DNA from: CAZVEV01 sp964625865
GTDB taxonomy: Bacteria; Planctomycetota; Phycisphaerae; SM23-33
NCBI GenBank assembly: GCA_964625865.1
Contig: CAZVEV010000041.1
Span: forward strand, 1-30,012
Direction of reading: 5' to 3'
DNA length: 30,012 nt
Shown here: piece by piece, positions 14,977-23,837 of the stretch
Layout: each line of letters opens with the position of its first letter
Position numbering within the stretch: the first letter of the stretch is position 1
Translations under genes and position numbers: made by a program
Notes under the pieces: generated by a model
The model's input: only the letters and a program-made list of their open reading frames with translations
Databases searched by the model: none
Told to the model about the DNA's origin: nothing

Positions 14977-16878
14977 CTACTCGGGCGTGGCGTAGCCGAT
15001 CGTGGTGAGATCTTCCTGGATCTCGTCCAGGATGGCCGGATCGTCAATGGTAGCCGGCACCTTGACCTTCGCACCGTCCGCTATCTTGCGCATGGTGCCT
15101 CGGAGGATCTTCCCCGACCGGGTCTTGGGCAGGCGTTTGACGACGGCGGCCTTCTTGAAGCACGCAATCGGGCCGATCTCGGACCGGACGCTCTGGACCA
15201 CTTCGGCGACGATGTCCTCGGGATTCCTGTCGACACCCGACTTCAGCACCAGGAGCCCGATGGGGACCTGTCCCTTGAGATTGTCGGCGACACCGAGGAC
15301 GGCACACTCCGCTACGTCCGGATGATGTGCCGCGACCTCTTCCATCGCGCCGGTGGACAGCCGGTGGCCGGCGACGTTGATCACGTCGTCGACGCGACCC
15401 ATGACCCACGCATACCCGTCTTCGTCGATGTACCCGCCGTCACCGGTGAAGTAGTACCCGGGATAGGGATCCATGTAGGTCTGTTTATAGCCCGTGTCGT
15501 TATGCCACAGGCTGATGAAGGTCCCTGGGGGCAGAGGCAGTTTCACGGCAAACACGCCCTGCTCGCCGTTGGGCAGCGGCTCTCCGCTGTTCGGTTCGAG
15601 AATCTGGATATTGTATCCGGGCATCGGAAGCGACGCCGAGCCGGGCTTGACGGGAAACTCCTCGATACCCCGGGGATTGCCCACAATCGCCCACGCGGTC
15701 TCCGTCTGCCACCAGTGGTCGATGACGGGCACCTTCAGCAGGTCGCAGGCCCACTCGTAGGTGTCAGGATCCGTCCGTTCGCCCGCGAGATACAACGCCT
15801 CGAACTTCGACAGGTCGTAGTCCTTCAAGTACTCGCCGTCCGGGTCCTCTCGCTTGATGGCCCTGAACGCCGTCGGGGCCGTGAACAGCGCCTTGACGCC
15901 GTGCTGCGAGATGACGCGCCAGAAGGCGCCCGGGTCAGGCGTGCCGATCGGCTTGCCCTCATACATGATCGTCGTGGCGCCCAGCAGGAGCGGGGCGTAG
16001 ACGATGTACGAATGCCCCACAACCCAGCCCACGTCAGAGGCGGCCCAGTACACGTCGCCGGGGTTGATGTCGTAAAGCGACTTCATGGTCCATTTCAGGG
16101 CGACAGCGTGGCCTCCGTTATCCCTGAGGACCCCCTTGGGAACGCCAGTGGTCCCCGAGGTGTACAGGATGTACAGCGGATCATTGGCGTCTACCGGCAC
16201 GCAATCGGCAGGTTCGGATTTCGACTCCATCTCTGCCCAGTCGTGGTCACGGCCGGCGGCCAGTGACGCCTCCACCTGCGGACGCTGGAATACGACGCAT
16301 GACTCGGGCGTGTGGTCCGCGATCTCGATGGCTTCATCCAGAAGCGGCTTGTAGGCGATTATCTTCTTGCCTTCGATCCCGCACGATGCTGACAGGATGA
16401 CCTTCGGTTTCGCGTCATTAATTCGTATCGCCAGTTCCTTGGGTGCGAAGCCGCCGAACACAACCGAATGAACGGCGCCAAGACGAGCGCAGGCGAGCAT
16501 GGCCATTGCGGCCTCGGGGATCATGGGCATATACACGATGACCGTGTCCCCCTTTGTGACCCCCAGCGAGGCCAGGATTCCGGCGACCCGTGCGACCCTG
16601 TCCGTCAGTTCCGCGTAGGTATACGTGCGGATAGTGTCGGTCACGGGGCTGTCGTATATCAACGCCGCCTGGTCCGCTCGGCCGTTCTCAACGTGATAGT
16701 CGAGGGCATTGTAACAGGTGTTGATCTGCCCGCCCGGGAACCACCGATAGAACGGTTCGTTCGAGTCATCGAGCACCTTGTCCCACTTCTTGTACCAGTG
16801 GATCTGCTCGGCTTGCTTCGCCCAGAACGCTTCAGCGTTCTCGATGGATTCCGCGTATGTGTCTTCGTAGTTTCCCAT
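14977..16878 (-). CDS. prpE: PrpE/ACSS3-type short-chain acyl-CoA synthetase (acetyl/propionyl-CoA synthetase)
   Basis: A 633-residue AMP-forming acyl-CoA synthetase that activates a short carboxylic acid with ATP and CoA. The adenylation motif YTSGTTGVPKG is at 239-249, WWQTET in the middle, and the C-terminal PKTRSGKILR gives the catalytic, acetylatable lysine K590. The N-terminal FWAKQAEQIHWYKKWDKVLD, YEGKPIGTPDPGAFWRV, TAPTAFRAIKREDP and GHRLSTGAMEE segments match the PrpE/ACSS3 propionate branch better than classical Acs (which has HRLGTAEIE), so propionate is a likely substrate, with acetate possible. AAAGGTGG (16887-16894) is a good ribosome site for the ATG at 16878. It faces gltX and shares its terminator hairpin. 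No methylcitrate-cycle genes are in the window. Confidence 0.88.
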   Translation of the reverse strand: MGNYEDTYAESIENAEAFWAKQAEQIHWYKKWDKVLDDSNEPFYRWFPGGQINTCYNALDYHVENGRADQAALIYDSPVTDTIRTYTYAELTDRVARVAGILASLGVTKGDTVIVYMPMIPEAAMAMLACARLGAVHSVVFGGFAPKELAIRINDAKPKVILSASCGIEGKKIIAYKPLLDEAIEIADHTPESCVVFQRPQVEASLAAGRDHDWAEMESKSEPADCVPVDANDPLYILYTSGTTGVPKGVLRDNGGHAVALKWTMKSLYDINPGDVYWAASDVGWVVGHSYIVYAPLLLGATTIMYEGKPIGTPDPGAFWRVISQHGVKALFTAPTAFRAIKREDPDGEYLKDYDLSKFEALYLAGERTDPDTYEWACDLLKVPVIDHWWQTETAWAIVGNPRGIEEFPVKPGSASLPMPGYNIQILEPNSGEPLPNGEQGVFAVKLPLPPGTFISLWHNDTGYKQTYMDPYPGYYFTGDGGYIDEDGYAWVMGRVDDVINVAGHRLSTGAMEEVAAHHPDVAECAVLGVADNLKGQVPIGLLVLKSGVDRNPEDIVAEVVQSVRSEIGPIACFKKAAVVKRLPKTRSGKILRGTMRKIADGAKVKVPATIDDPAILDEIQEDLTTIGYATPE

Positions 16879-17031
16879 GTTCTGGCCACCTTTCGTGACT
16901 GTATTGACTTACGTTTTCCCGGAAGCGGGCGATACGTTCGTCCCGTGTCGCCTGTCTTGCTCGCATTCGAGACCGCGAATTATCATGGCAGTGAACGCCT
17001 GGATCAACTGTTTTCCCGGCCGGACGCCGGA

Positions 17032-18351
17032 TTACCGCCCGCCTCTGACGCACGTCACGCCGCCGTTGACCGTGCTGACGAACACGCCGGAGGCTGTCAC
17101 CGCCATGCCGTCGAGGATCGCCGGGGCCGGCAGGGCGCATTGGGCGAGCCTGGCCCCGTCCTTGCGGGCCGCTATCCAGAACGTGCCCGCCCCGTGACGT
17201 GCCGCAGTCTCCGTCAGCGACTTGCCCCCCGCAAGCAGCAGCGCATCCTGCGTCAGCACGAGGGACTTGGCCACGAAGGGCAGGGGCGTCGACCACGTGA
17301 ACCGGCGTCGCCCGGTCGGGGCCCTTCTTCTCTTCCTGGCTGGCTGGGCCTTTGCGCCGGGCTTCGGCTTGGGCGAGAGGACTTCGGCGAACAGCTTGTA
17401 GTCCTTGGTGGCATCCGGGCGGACGTGACCGGCGCCGGCGCGGTAGGCCATCCGCCCGTAGCCGTAGATGGACTGACCGCCGTCGATGGCCAGAAGGCGA
17501 CCGGAGGGCACGACGTTGCCGACCCTCGGCCAGCCGCCGTAGGCGCTCTGCATGTGCGTGCCGTACACCCAATACGTCCGGTGCCACCACGTGTCATCCA
17601 GGAAGCCGCCCGGGGCGTAGAGATGGGCTACGTTCTCCCCCTGCGGTGAGAAGGTCCCGCTGAGGCGAAGTTGCCGCATGAACAGGCTGCCGCGCTGGAC
17701 GGACAGCACGTCCGGCAGGACCCTCTGCTTGATCACGCCCGCGCCATCCTTGGCGGTCATCGAGACGACGGCTTTGCGGACCATCTTGCCGGTCCTGGCG
17801 TCCAGGGCGTAGAGGTGGATCCCGCCATCGATGTGGGAGGACCGCCCCGCGGCAAAGTAGGCCAGCGGCCTCCCGCCCGACAGCGTCTGATCGACCAGCA
17901 CGGTCCCGTGCACCGGCCAGGGCGACTCCAGTTGCTCCGAGGCCATCATCAGCCTCTCGCGGGGTCCCGCGCCGAAGCGCCAGGCGAGCTTCCCGTCGCT
18001 CGCACGCAGGCAGTAAACCGTTCCGCTGCGCGTTCCGAACAGGCACGCGCCGTCAAAGACGGTGGGGGGGGAGTCTATCCGGCCGTCGGCGACGAACGTC
18101 CACAGGACCTTGCCGTCCCGTTCGGACAGGGCACAGAGCCGATGGCGGTCCGTCTCGGCGACGAAGACCGTGCCACCAGCGACGACCGGCGCGGTGAGAG
18201 GAGCGGCGAGTTTCGCAGTCCATGCGACGGCCGGCTTTCGCGGGGCCGGCATGTCCTGGAAGCCGCTGCGACGCGCATCCTTCCTGTACGTCGGCCAGTC
18301 CGTGTCTGAGACCTCAGACTTGCGATTTGAGATTTCAGAAGTGATATCTCG
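17032..18351 (-). CDS. Frameshifted PQQ-propeller gene, 3' half (second propeller)
   Basis: The C-terminal part of the minus-strand paralogue of the intact gene at 20514-23774. It encodes DTDWPTYRKDARRSG and then PQQ-like blades (VVAGGTVFVAETDRHRLCAL, GTRSGTVYCLRASDGKLAWRF, then a C-terminal VSTVNGGVTCVRG). The intact paralogue has matching blocks in the same order. This frame has no credible start or ribosome site at its left edge; upstream of about 18351 it only shadows the other frame. It was therefore once one gene with 18075-20276. The frame break lies in a degenerate heptamer repeat (about 18307-18348). It may be a pseudogene, an assembly error, or a switchable gene; if not re-joined, this half is not expressed. 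Confidence 0.75.
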   Translation of the reverse strand, partial: RDITSEISNRKSEVSDTDWPTYRKDARRSGFQDMPAPRKPAVAWTAKLAAPLTAPVVAGGTVFVAETDRHRLCALSERDGKVLWTFVADGRIDSPPTVFDGACLFGTRSGTVYCLRASDGKLAWRFGAGPRERLMMASEQLESPWPVHGTVLVDQTLSGGRPLAYFAAGRSSHIDGGIHLYALDARTGKMVRKAVVSMTAKDGAGVIKQRVLPDVLSVQRGSLFMRQLRLSGTFSPQGENVAHLYAPGGFLDDTWWHRTYWVYGTHMQSAYGGWPRVGNVVPSGRLLAIDGGQSIYGYGRMAYRAGAGHVRPDATKDYKLFAEVLSPKPKPGAKAQPARKRRRAPTGRRRFTWSTPLPFVAKSLVLTQDALLLAGGKSLTETAARHGAGTFWIAARKDGARLAQCALPAPAILDGMAVTASGVFVSTVNGGVTCVRGGR

Positions 18352-20276
18352 GAATAGGCGGGGCCCTTCTCGAGACGGGGACTCTGTGCGGCGGGTTTGC
18401 CCGCGTCCGCGGACCGCGACGAGAGGGTGTTGAAGCCGCTGAGCTTCTCGGCCGGGTGGCAGGCACAGGAGTGCTGCGGCGCGTAGATCAGGCCGTTGGC
18501 GGGCATGATGCCGTACTGGCACGTGCCGCGCACCCACCAGTTCCCATCGCCCGTGCCCGCCTTGAGATCGACCAGCTCAATGCCGTCGCGCCCCAGCAGC
18601 AGGTAGCGGACGGTGGCCCTGTTCCGGTAGCAGCGGTGGTGCCCCATCTGAATGTCGTACAACTGCTGGTTGTGCGGAATCTTCGCCGTGACCTTGCCCG
18701 TTCGCAGGTCGCGCCCCTCGGTGAAGCCCGCGTCCCTCTTGTGTCGCAGATCGCCCACCCAGACCACCGAGTCGATCACGAACACGTCCGCCTGCGTGTC
18801 GTAGTTCTCGAAATACGGCGCCCGCCACATCTCCTTGCCGTCCTTCAGCGAGAAGGCGACCAGTTCGGCATCCTGCCTCTTGGTCTGGTGGGCGTTGTCC
18901 ATGATCCACGTGCTGCCTCTTTCCGGCGGGGCCGCCGCGTTGTCCTTCGCCACGCGGTCCGCCGTCAGGACCACCCCGTCGTGCATCACCAGCGTCGGGG
19001 TGGACCACGAGAAGCGGCTCCGCGCGACGGGACGCGTGCCGCGCCACAGTTCGCCCCCGTCTGCCGCCCCGAGACAGACCACGTGCGAGACCGTCTGGAA
19101 GCACACCCGCCCGCCGTCGACGGCGATCGTGGCGGGCATGATCTCGCCCGGGGCGTCATACCGCTTGCACCAGATGGCCTTGCCCGTCTCGAGCTTCACC
19201 GCGATGACGCGCTGCTTGCCGTACATCGGAATCGCCTGCCGGGGGAACTGATAGCCCCTGAGCTTGGGGGCCGCCTCGTTGATCCATTTCCGCCTCGCGT
19301 CGTGGTCCGCCGCCGTCATGTCGTCGGCCAGCACGTACAGCACGCCGTCGCGCATGAGCAGTTCACTGGCGCCGTCCGTGCCGGCCAGCACGCCGATCGT
19401 CTTGCCCGTCGTAGGCTCCAGAACCGTCACCGGCTGGCCGTACCCGAGCGTTACGTAGATGCGCCTCCCGCACGTGATCAGGCGCCGCCCGATCTCGGGC
19501 GGGCCGCTGCGAAAGCCCCGCAGCGGTGACTCCCAGTCCTTGATCGGGCGCTGCCAAAGCAGCACGCCGTTGTACGCGTCGCGCGCGACGAGCTTCCACG
19601 CCGGGGGCATGAAGACCGAGCTGATCGGGCCCTCGTCGATGATGTAGAACACGCGTCCGCCGGCCGACACCATCGCGCTGACCGACCCGAAGTGCTCGTG
19701 GCTCCTTGCGTACGCCGGGCCGCACGTCCACTTGAGCCCGCGCGGCGGGCCGACCTCCGTGTCTGTCGAAACGGCGTTGTTGGACGCGTCGTAGAGATAG
19801 TGCGTCCAGTCGTCCTGCCGGGCGGGCCTGGGCTTGCGGGTGACCCGGACTGCCGCCTTGCTCGCGTCGGCGATCACGCCCCCCGGAGCAAGGGCGCGCA
19901 TCAGCTCGTCTTTGGGAACCTGCCCGCCGCGACCGGTCAGGACGATCATGTTGACCAGGCCGTCCACGTAGGGAAGCCGTCCGCCGCGAAGGCGCGACAC
20001 GGTCAGCGGGCCGTAAAGGCCCTTGGCCTGGAGGCGCTTCCTGACCGTGGCGACCTTGGCCGGGTCGGCGTCCAGGCCGTGAACCAGGTACGCCTCGCCG
20101 GGCCTCAGTGCGGTCAGCAGGGCCGGGTCGTCACAGCCGATCACCACCACCAGCCCGCCCTTGAGCCCGCCGGCGGCCAGGATATCGCCGGCCGTGGCGC
20201 CAAACGCCGGAACGGCCCACGCCAGGACCAGCATCATTGAGAGACATCGGGCCAACTGCCTGGATCGCTTCGTCAT
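18075..20276 (-). CDS. Frameshifted exported methyltransferase-like/PQQ-propeller protein, 5' half
   Basis: The upstream half of a protein homologous to the 1,086-residue gene on the other strand. Residues 1-28 form a signal peptide (MTKRSRQ, then MMLVLAWAVPAFGATA). Residues about 30-130 resemble a SAM-methyltransferase Rossmann core, with GLVVVIGCDDPALL where motif I should be. The second glycine of GxG is lost here, so SAM binding is doubtful. PQQ-like blades follow (WKLVARDAYNGVLLWQR, VIAVKLETGKAIW). Homology to the paralogue ends at EKGPAYSEIS (about 18345); the last 80 or so residues to the stop at 18075 are out of frame and meaningless. ATG at 20276 is preceded by AGAGG. It diverges from its paralogue across 237 bases. 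Confidence 0.8.
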   Translation of the reverse strand: MTKRSRQLARCLSMMLVLAWAVPAFGATAGDILAAGGLKGGLVVVIGCDDPALLTALRPGEAYLVHGLDADPAKVATVRKRLQAKGLYGPLTVSRLRGGRLPYVDGLVNMIVLTGRGGQVPKDELMRALAPGGVIADASKAAVRVTRKPRPARQDDWTHYLYDASNNAVSTDTEVGPPRGLKWTCGPAYARSHEHFGSVSAMVSAGGRVFYIIDEGPISSVFMPPAWKLVARDAYNGVLLWQRPIKDWESPLRGFRSGPPEIGRRLITCGRRIYVTLGYGQPVTVLEPTTGKTIGVLAGTDGASELLMRDGVLYVLADDMTAADHDARRKWINEAAPKLRGYQFPRQAIPMYGKQRVIAVKLETGKAIWCKRYDAPGEIMPATIAVDGGRVCFQTVSHVVCLGAADGGELWRGTRPVARSRFSWSTPTLVMHDGVVLTADRVAKDNAAAPPERGSTWIMDNAHQTKRQDAELVAFSLKDGKEMWRAPYFENYDTQADVFVIDSVVWVGDLRHKRDAGFTEGRDLRTGKVTAKIPHNQQLYDIQMGHHRCYRNRATVRYLLLGRDGIELVDLKAGTGDGNWWVRGTCQYGIMPANGLIYAPQHSCACHPAEKLSGFNTLSSRSADAGKPAAQSPRLEKGPAYSEISLLKSQIASLRSQTRTGRRTGRMRVAAASRTCRPRESRPSHGLRNSPLLSPRRSSLVARSSSPRRTAIGSVPCPNGTARSCGRSSPTAG
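18304..18348 (-). repeat. Degenerate 7-bp tandem repeat at the frameshift, six units
   Basis: On the coding (minus) strand the sequence divides into ATATCAC, TTCTGAA, ATCTCAA, ATCGCAA, GTCTGAG, GTCTCAG. The paralogue has four comparable units at the same protein position. The 14-base difference changes the reading frame. On the plus strand its end is the palindrome GTCTGAG-AC-CTCAGAC (18304-18319). Confidence 0.75.
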
Positions 20277-20513
20277 CTGACACCTCTTTCGTCTGCCTGC
20301 CTGCTGATTCAGCACCGTGTGCCGCTCCGCGCCGCCGCCCGGTCATCAAGGCCGGATCCGGCGACGGCAATGCTCCGATACAGCTTCCCTTTTCCGCCCC
20401 CGGGGAGCAAGCAGATAGTGACGTTGGGCTCCCGGCCCGCGCGAGCAGATTGCAGTCTCGCGGCCGAGCGGTTACCTTGGACATCTGGCCCGCAGATGGA
20501 CAGGAGCACGGTG

Positions 20514-23500
20514 ATGAGAATATCGACGACAGGATCGGGATGGAGGTTCGCGGCGCTGTTGGTCACGATGGGGCTGTGTCTTGCACCCGAAGCACGGGCT
20601 GCGGAGAGTGCGGCCCAGCAGGCGAAGGCCATCCTGAAAGCAGCCGGCGTGACCGGCGGACTGATCGTGCACGTGGGGTGCGGCGATGCCAAGCTGACCG
20701 CCGCGCTGCGGGCGAACCCCCACTTTGTCGTGCACGGGCTGGACGCTGACGTCACGGAGGCCCGTCGGAACATCCGCGCCGCCGGCGTCTACGGTCCGGT
20801 CAGCGCCGACCGCTGGGGCGGCGGGGCCTTGCCCTACGTGGACAACCTCGTGCGGCTGCTGGTTGTTACGGGCAACGCCCGGCGCATAGCGCGCAAGGAG
20901 ATCCTGCGCGTGCTCTGTCCCGGCGGCGTGGCGATGGTGGGCCCTTCGACAGGGCTCAGGGCAAGCACGAAGATTGTCAAGCCGTGGCCCGACGAGATTG
21001 ACGAGTGGCCGCAGCATTTCCACGGGGCCGACAACAACGCCGTATCCCGTGACAGCGTGGTCGGCCCGCCGCGGCACTACCAGTGGATCGCCACCCCGCA
21101 GTGGAGCCGCTCGCACCTGTGCCTGCCGTCGATCAACTCCCTGGTCTCCGCCCGCGGGCGGCTGTTCAGCATCGAGGACCAGGCGTCGGCGGAGCATCCG
21201 GCCCTGCCGGGCAAGTTCGCCCTCGTCTGTCGCGACGCGTTTAACGGCATTGTGCTGTGGAACAAGCGCCTGCCCGACTGGCAACCGATCAACATCTACA
21301 TCAAGTTCACGCCGGCCCAGCTCCAGCGGCAACTCGCGGTCATTGGCGACACCGTCTACTGCACGCTGGGCCTGAACGCGCCGATCACGGCCCTCGACGC
21401 GGCCACCGGGACCGTCATCAAGACGTACGAAGGTACTGAGCGGACGCAGGAGTTCGCCTACGACCAGGGTGTCCTGTACGTGGTGTCGGGCGACCCGTAC
21501 GATACGGTCGGCATCGGCAAGACATCGGGCACGATCGGGTCCAGCGCCTTTCCGGTCGAGACGTACGGCCCGAAGATCCCGAAGCTCGCGGACCCCAAGA
21601 GCACGATCCTGGCCATCGACGCCGAGTCCGGCCGCACGCTCTGGCGAAAGTCGGGCGACGACACGCGGGCGTACCAGGGCACGTCGCTGGCCGTCCGCGG
21701 GGCCAGCGCGGTGTACTGCGCGGGCGACTCGCTGATCTGCCTCGACCGCAAGACGGGCACCCAGCGCTGGCGCGTGCCGGTGGGCGTCGGCAAGGGGATG
21801 GACGCGGCGGTCAAGAAAAGGGGAGGGGGCACGGGACGTCCCGGCCTGTCGGTCTCCCTTGTGCTCTCGGACGATGCGGTGTACGTCGCCGACGCCACGC
21901 TGGCGGCGTTCTCGCTGAAGGACGGAAAGAAGCTGTGGACCGGCAAGACGAAGCTGAATCACTTCAAGGGCCCGGACCTCTTCCTGGCCGCGGGGGCCCT
22001 CTGGACGGCGAACCGCTACGCCTACGATCCGAAGACCGGGCGGGAGATCCGGACGCTGTCGCAGAAGATGACCGGCCCGATGGGTCACGACCGCTGCTAC
22101 CGCAACCGCATCACCGAACGCTGGTACATCAACTCGGTCACCGGCGGGAGCGACTTCCTGGCGCTGGACGGCTCGGGCGAGTTCCCCAACCCGTGGGTGC
22201 GGAGCACGTGCGGGATCGGCGCCCTGCCCTGCAACGGGCTGTACTACGCCGGCCCGCCCGCCTGCTCGTGCTGCAACTCCGTCCAACTGAACGCCTTCAA
22301 CGCCCTGGCCCCCGCGGCGGGCCTCAAGTCGTCCGCCCAGAAGATCCCGGTGAAGGTGAACCCGCGAATCGAGAAGGGGCCCGCCTATTCTGAGATCTCA
22401 AATCTCAAATCTGAGACCTCAGATTCGGATTGGCCGACGTACCGCGCAGAACCTGGCCGCGGCGGGTGCACCAAAGCCGCCGTTGGCGCGGCCCTTAAGC
22501 CCAAGTGGCAAACGAAGCTCTCCACCCGCGCCAGCGCGCCGGTGATCGCCGCCGGGAAGGTCTTCATCGCCGACGTCGACGCCCACGCGGTCCGCGCACT
22601 GAATGCTGACGACGGACGCGTGGCGTGGACCTACACCGCCGGCGGGCGCGTGGACTCGCCACCGACGTATCATCGAGGATCCATCCTGTTCGGCTCGCAC
22701 GACGGCTGGGTGTATTGCCTCCGGGCGGCCGACGGGGAGTTGGCCTGGCGATTCAAGGCCCTGCCCGACGGCCTGATCTGCGCGTACGAGCAAGTGGAAT
22801 CGACCTGGCCCGTCAGCGGCAGCATCCTCGTCCGCGAGAACATCGCCTACTTCGCCGCCGGGCGAAACACCTTCACCGATGGCGGGGTCTTCCTGTTCGG
22901 TCTGGACCCGCAGACCGGGCGGGTGATCCACCAGCGGCGGCTGTACGGGCCGTACGGCGAGGACGGGTATCCCATCATCGCCAGCAAGGTCGCGGGCGGC
23001 TTTGCGTTGTGGGGCAACAAGGGCGACGTCCTGCTCGCCGACAGCCGCCACCTGTACATGCGCCACCAGGCGTTCACGCCGGACCTGACCCCCGTGGATC
23101 ACACTGAACTGACCGAGCCGCACCTGATCGCCTCGCACGGCCTGACCGAGGCGATCCCGCACCACCGCAGCTTCTGGACGATCGACACGACGATCCGGTA
23201 CGACATTCCCACCGGAGGCAGTGCGGTGCACGGCGACATCCTGGTCAGGGACGGCGCGCAGTACTATGAGGTCCGCGGGTATCGGCCCAGCCGGACGGCG
23301 AGCTTTGACCCGCGCGGCGGCGGCTACACACTGTTCGCAGGCGACCTGTCGAAGCCCGCGTCTCCCGCCCCGGCGCGACCGAAGCCGACGCCCGCCAAAG
23401 GCAAAAAGCGCCGCGCCGCCAAGAAGCCTCGCAAGCCCCGGGTGGGCCCCCGTGCATCGCAGCGCTGGAGCGTGAAGATCCCGCTGACCGGCAAGGCGAT

Positions 23501-23774
23501 GGCGAAGGCCGGCGACGTGGTGTTCGTAGCCGGCACGCCCGTGGCGTTTCCCAAGGGCGACCTCGCGAAGGCCTACGAGGGCCGCATGGGAGGCGTCCTG
23601 TGGGCCGTCTCGGCCAAGGACGGTCGGAAGCTCGCCGAGTACACCCTCGATGCCCCCCCGGCGTGGGACTCCATGGCGGCAACCACCGGGCGCCTGGTCC
23701 TCTGCACGACCGACGGCCAGGTGCGATGCTTCGAAGGAAAGGCCCTGCAACGAAAAGGGGGACTGGCTCGGTAG
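20514..23774 (+). CDS. Exported methyltransferase-like/PQQ-propeller fusion protein
   Basis: A 1,086-residue protein. The signal peptide is residues 1-30 (MRISTTGSGWR, then ALLVTMGLCLAPEARAA). Residues 36-150 look like a class I SAM-methyltransferase fold: motif I VHVGCGDAKL (52-61), then VHGLDAD as the acidic strand-2 end, and LVRLLVVTG. Two PQQ/BamB-like propeller halves follow, with blades such as FALVCRDAFNGIVLWNK and VFIADVDAHAVRALNADDG. A linker at about residues 625-645, rich in S, E and K, separates them and is encoded by a 7-bp repeat. A basic PKPTPAKGKKRRAAKK stretch lies near residue 960. ATG at 20514 was chosen for AGGAG 7 bases upstream. SAM is not expected outside the cytoplasm, so the first domain may be a non-enzymatic fold. 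Function unknown. Confidence 0.88.
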   Translation: MRISTTGSGWRFAALLVTMGLCLAPEARAAESAAQQAKAILKAAGVTGGLIVHVGCGDAKLTAALRANPHFVVHGLDADVTEARRNIRAAGVYGPVSADRWGGGALPYVDNLVRLLVVTGNARRIARKEILRVLCPGGVAMVGPSTGLRASTKIVKPWPDEIDEWPQHFHGADNNAVSRDSVVGPPRHYQWIATPQWSRSHLCLPSINSLVSARGRLFSIEDQASAEHPALPGKFALVCRDAFNGIVLWNKRLPDWQPINIYIKFTPAQLQRQLAVIGDTVYCTLGLNAPITALDAATGTVIKTYEGTERTQEFAYDQGVLYVVSGDPYDTVGIGKTSGTIGSSAFPVETYGPKIPKLADPKSTILAIDAESGRTLWRKSGDDTRAYQGTSLAVRGASAVYCAGDSLICLDRKTGTQRWRVPVGVGKGMDAAVKKRGGGTGRPGLSVSLVLSDDAVYVADATLAAFSLKDGKKLWTGKTKLNHFKGPDLFLAAGALWTANRYAYDPKTGREIRTLSQKMTGPMGHDRCYRNRITERWYINSVTGGSDFLALDGSGEFPNPWVRSTCGIGALPCNGLYYAGPPACSCCNSVQLNAFNALAPAAGLKSSAQKIPVKVNPRIEKGPAYSEISNLKSETSDSDWPTYRAEPGRGGCTKAAVGAALKPKWQTKLSTRASAPVIAAGKVFIADVDAHAVRALNADDGRVAWTYTAGGRVDSPPTYHRGSILFGSHDGWVYCLRAADGELAWRFKALPDGLICAYEQVESTWPVSGSILVRENIAYFAAGRNTFTDGGVFLFGLDPQTGRVIHQRRLYGPYGEDGYPIIASKVAGGFALWGNKGDVLLADSRHLYMRHQAFTPDLTPVDHTELTEPHLIASHGLTEAIPHHRSFWTIDTTIRYDIPTGGSAVHGDILVRDGAQYYEVRGYRPSRTASFDPRGGGYTLFAGDLSKPASPAPARPKPTPAKGKKRRAAKKPRKPRVGPRASQRWSVKIPLTGKAMAKAGDVVFVAGTPVAFPKGDLAKAYEGRMGGVLWAVSAKDGRKLAEYTLDAPPAWDSMAATTGRLVLCTTDGQVRCFEGKALQRKGGLAR
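22394..22425 (+). repeat. 7-bp tandem repeat inside the intact PQQ gene, four units
   Basis: The coding sequence reads ATCTCAA, ATCTCAA, ATCTGAG, ACCTCAG between the codons for AYSE and DSDWPTY, giving the linker ISNLKSETSDS. Its right part is the palindrome AATCTGAG-AC-CTCAGATT (22408-22425). It marks the same position as the frameshift repeat in the divergent paralogue. Confidence 0.75.
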
Positions 23775-23815
23775 CGCAGCGAAGCGAAGCGGACGTGCCT
23801 GTACCCTTTTTCGTT
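23749..23815. terminator. Possible terminator between convergent PQQ and fucosidase genes
   Basis: AACGAAAAGGG (23749-23759) can pair with CCCTTTTTCGTT (23804-23815) with one bulged T, across a 44-base loop that contains the PQQ stop codon and a short GCGAA tandem. A T-rich end in both directions fits a shared terminator, but the long loop makes it weak. Confidence 0.3.
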
Positions 23816-23837
23816 TGACGCCATTCAGGGCGCGTCC

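Noticed and set aside
18304..18348. Programmed ribosomal frameshifting in the split PQQ gene
   Set aside because: No slippery heptamer of the X-XXY-YYZ type or obvious stimulatory stop or pseudoknot was seen; the copy-number difference of the 7-bp repeat explains the break.
20319..20513. 65-residue upstream extension of the intact PQQ protein
   Set aside because: It lies in the divergent intergenic region, shows no family resemblance, and ATG at 20514 has AGGAG and a signal peptide.
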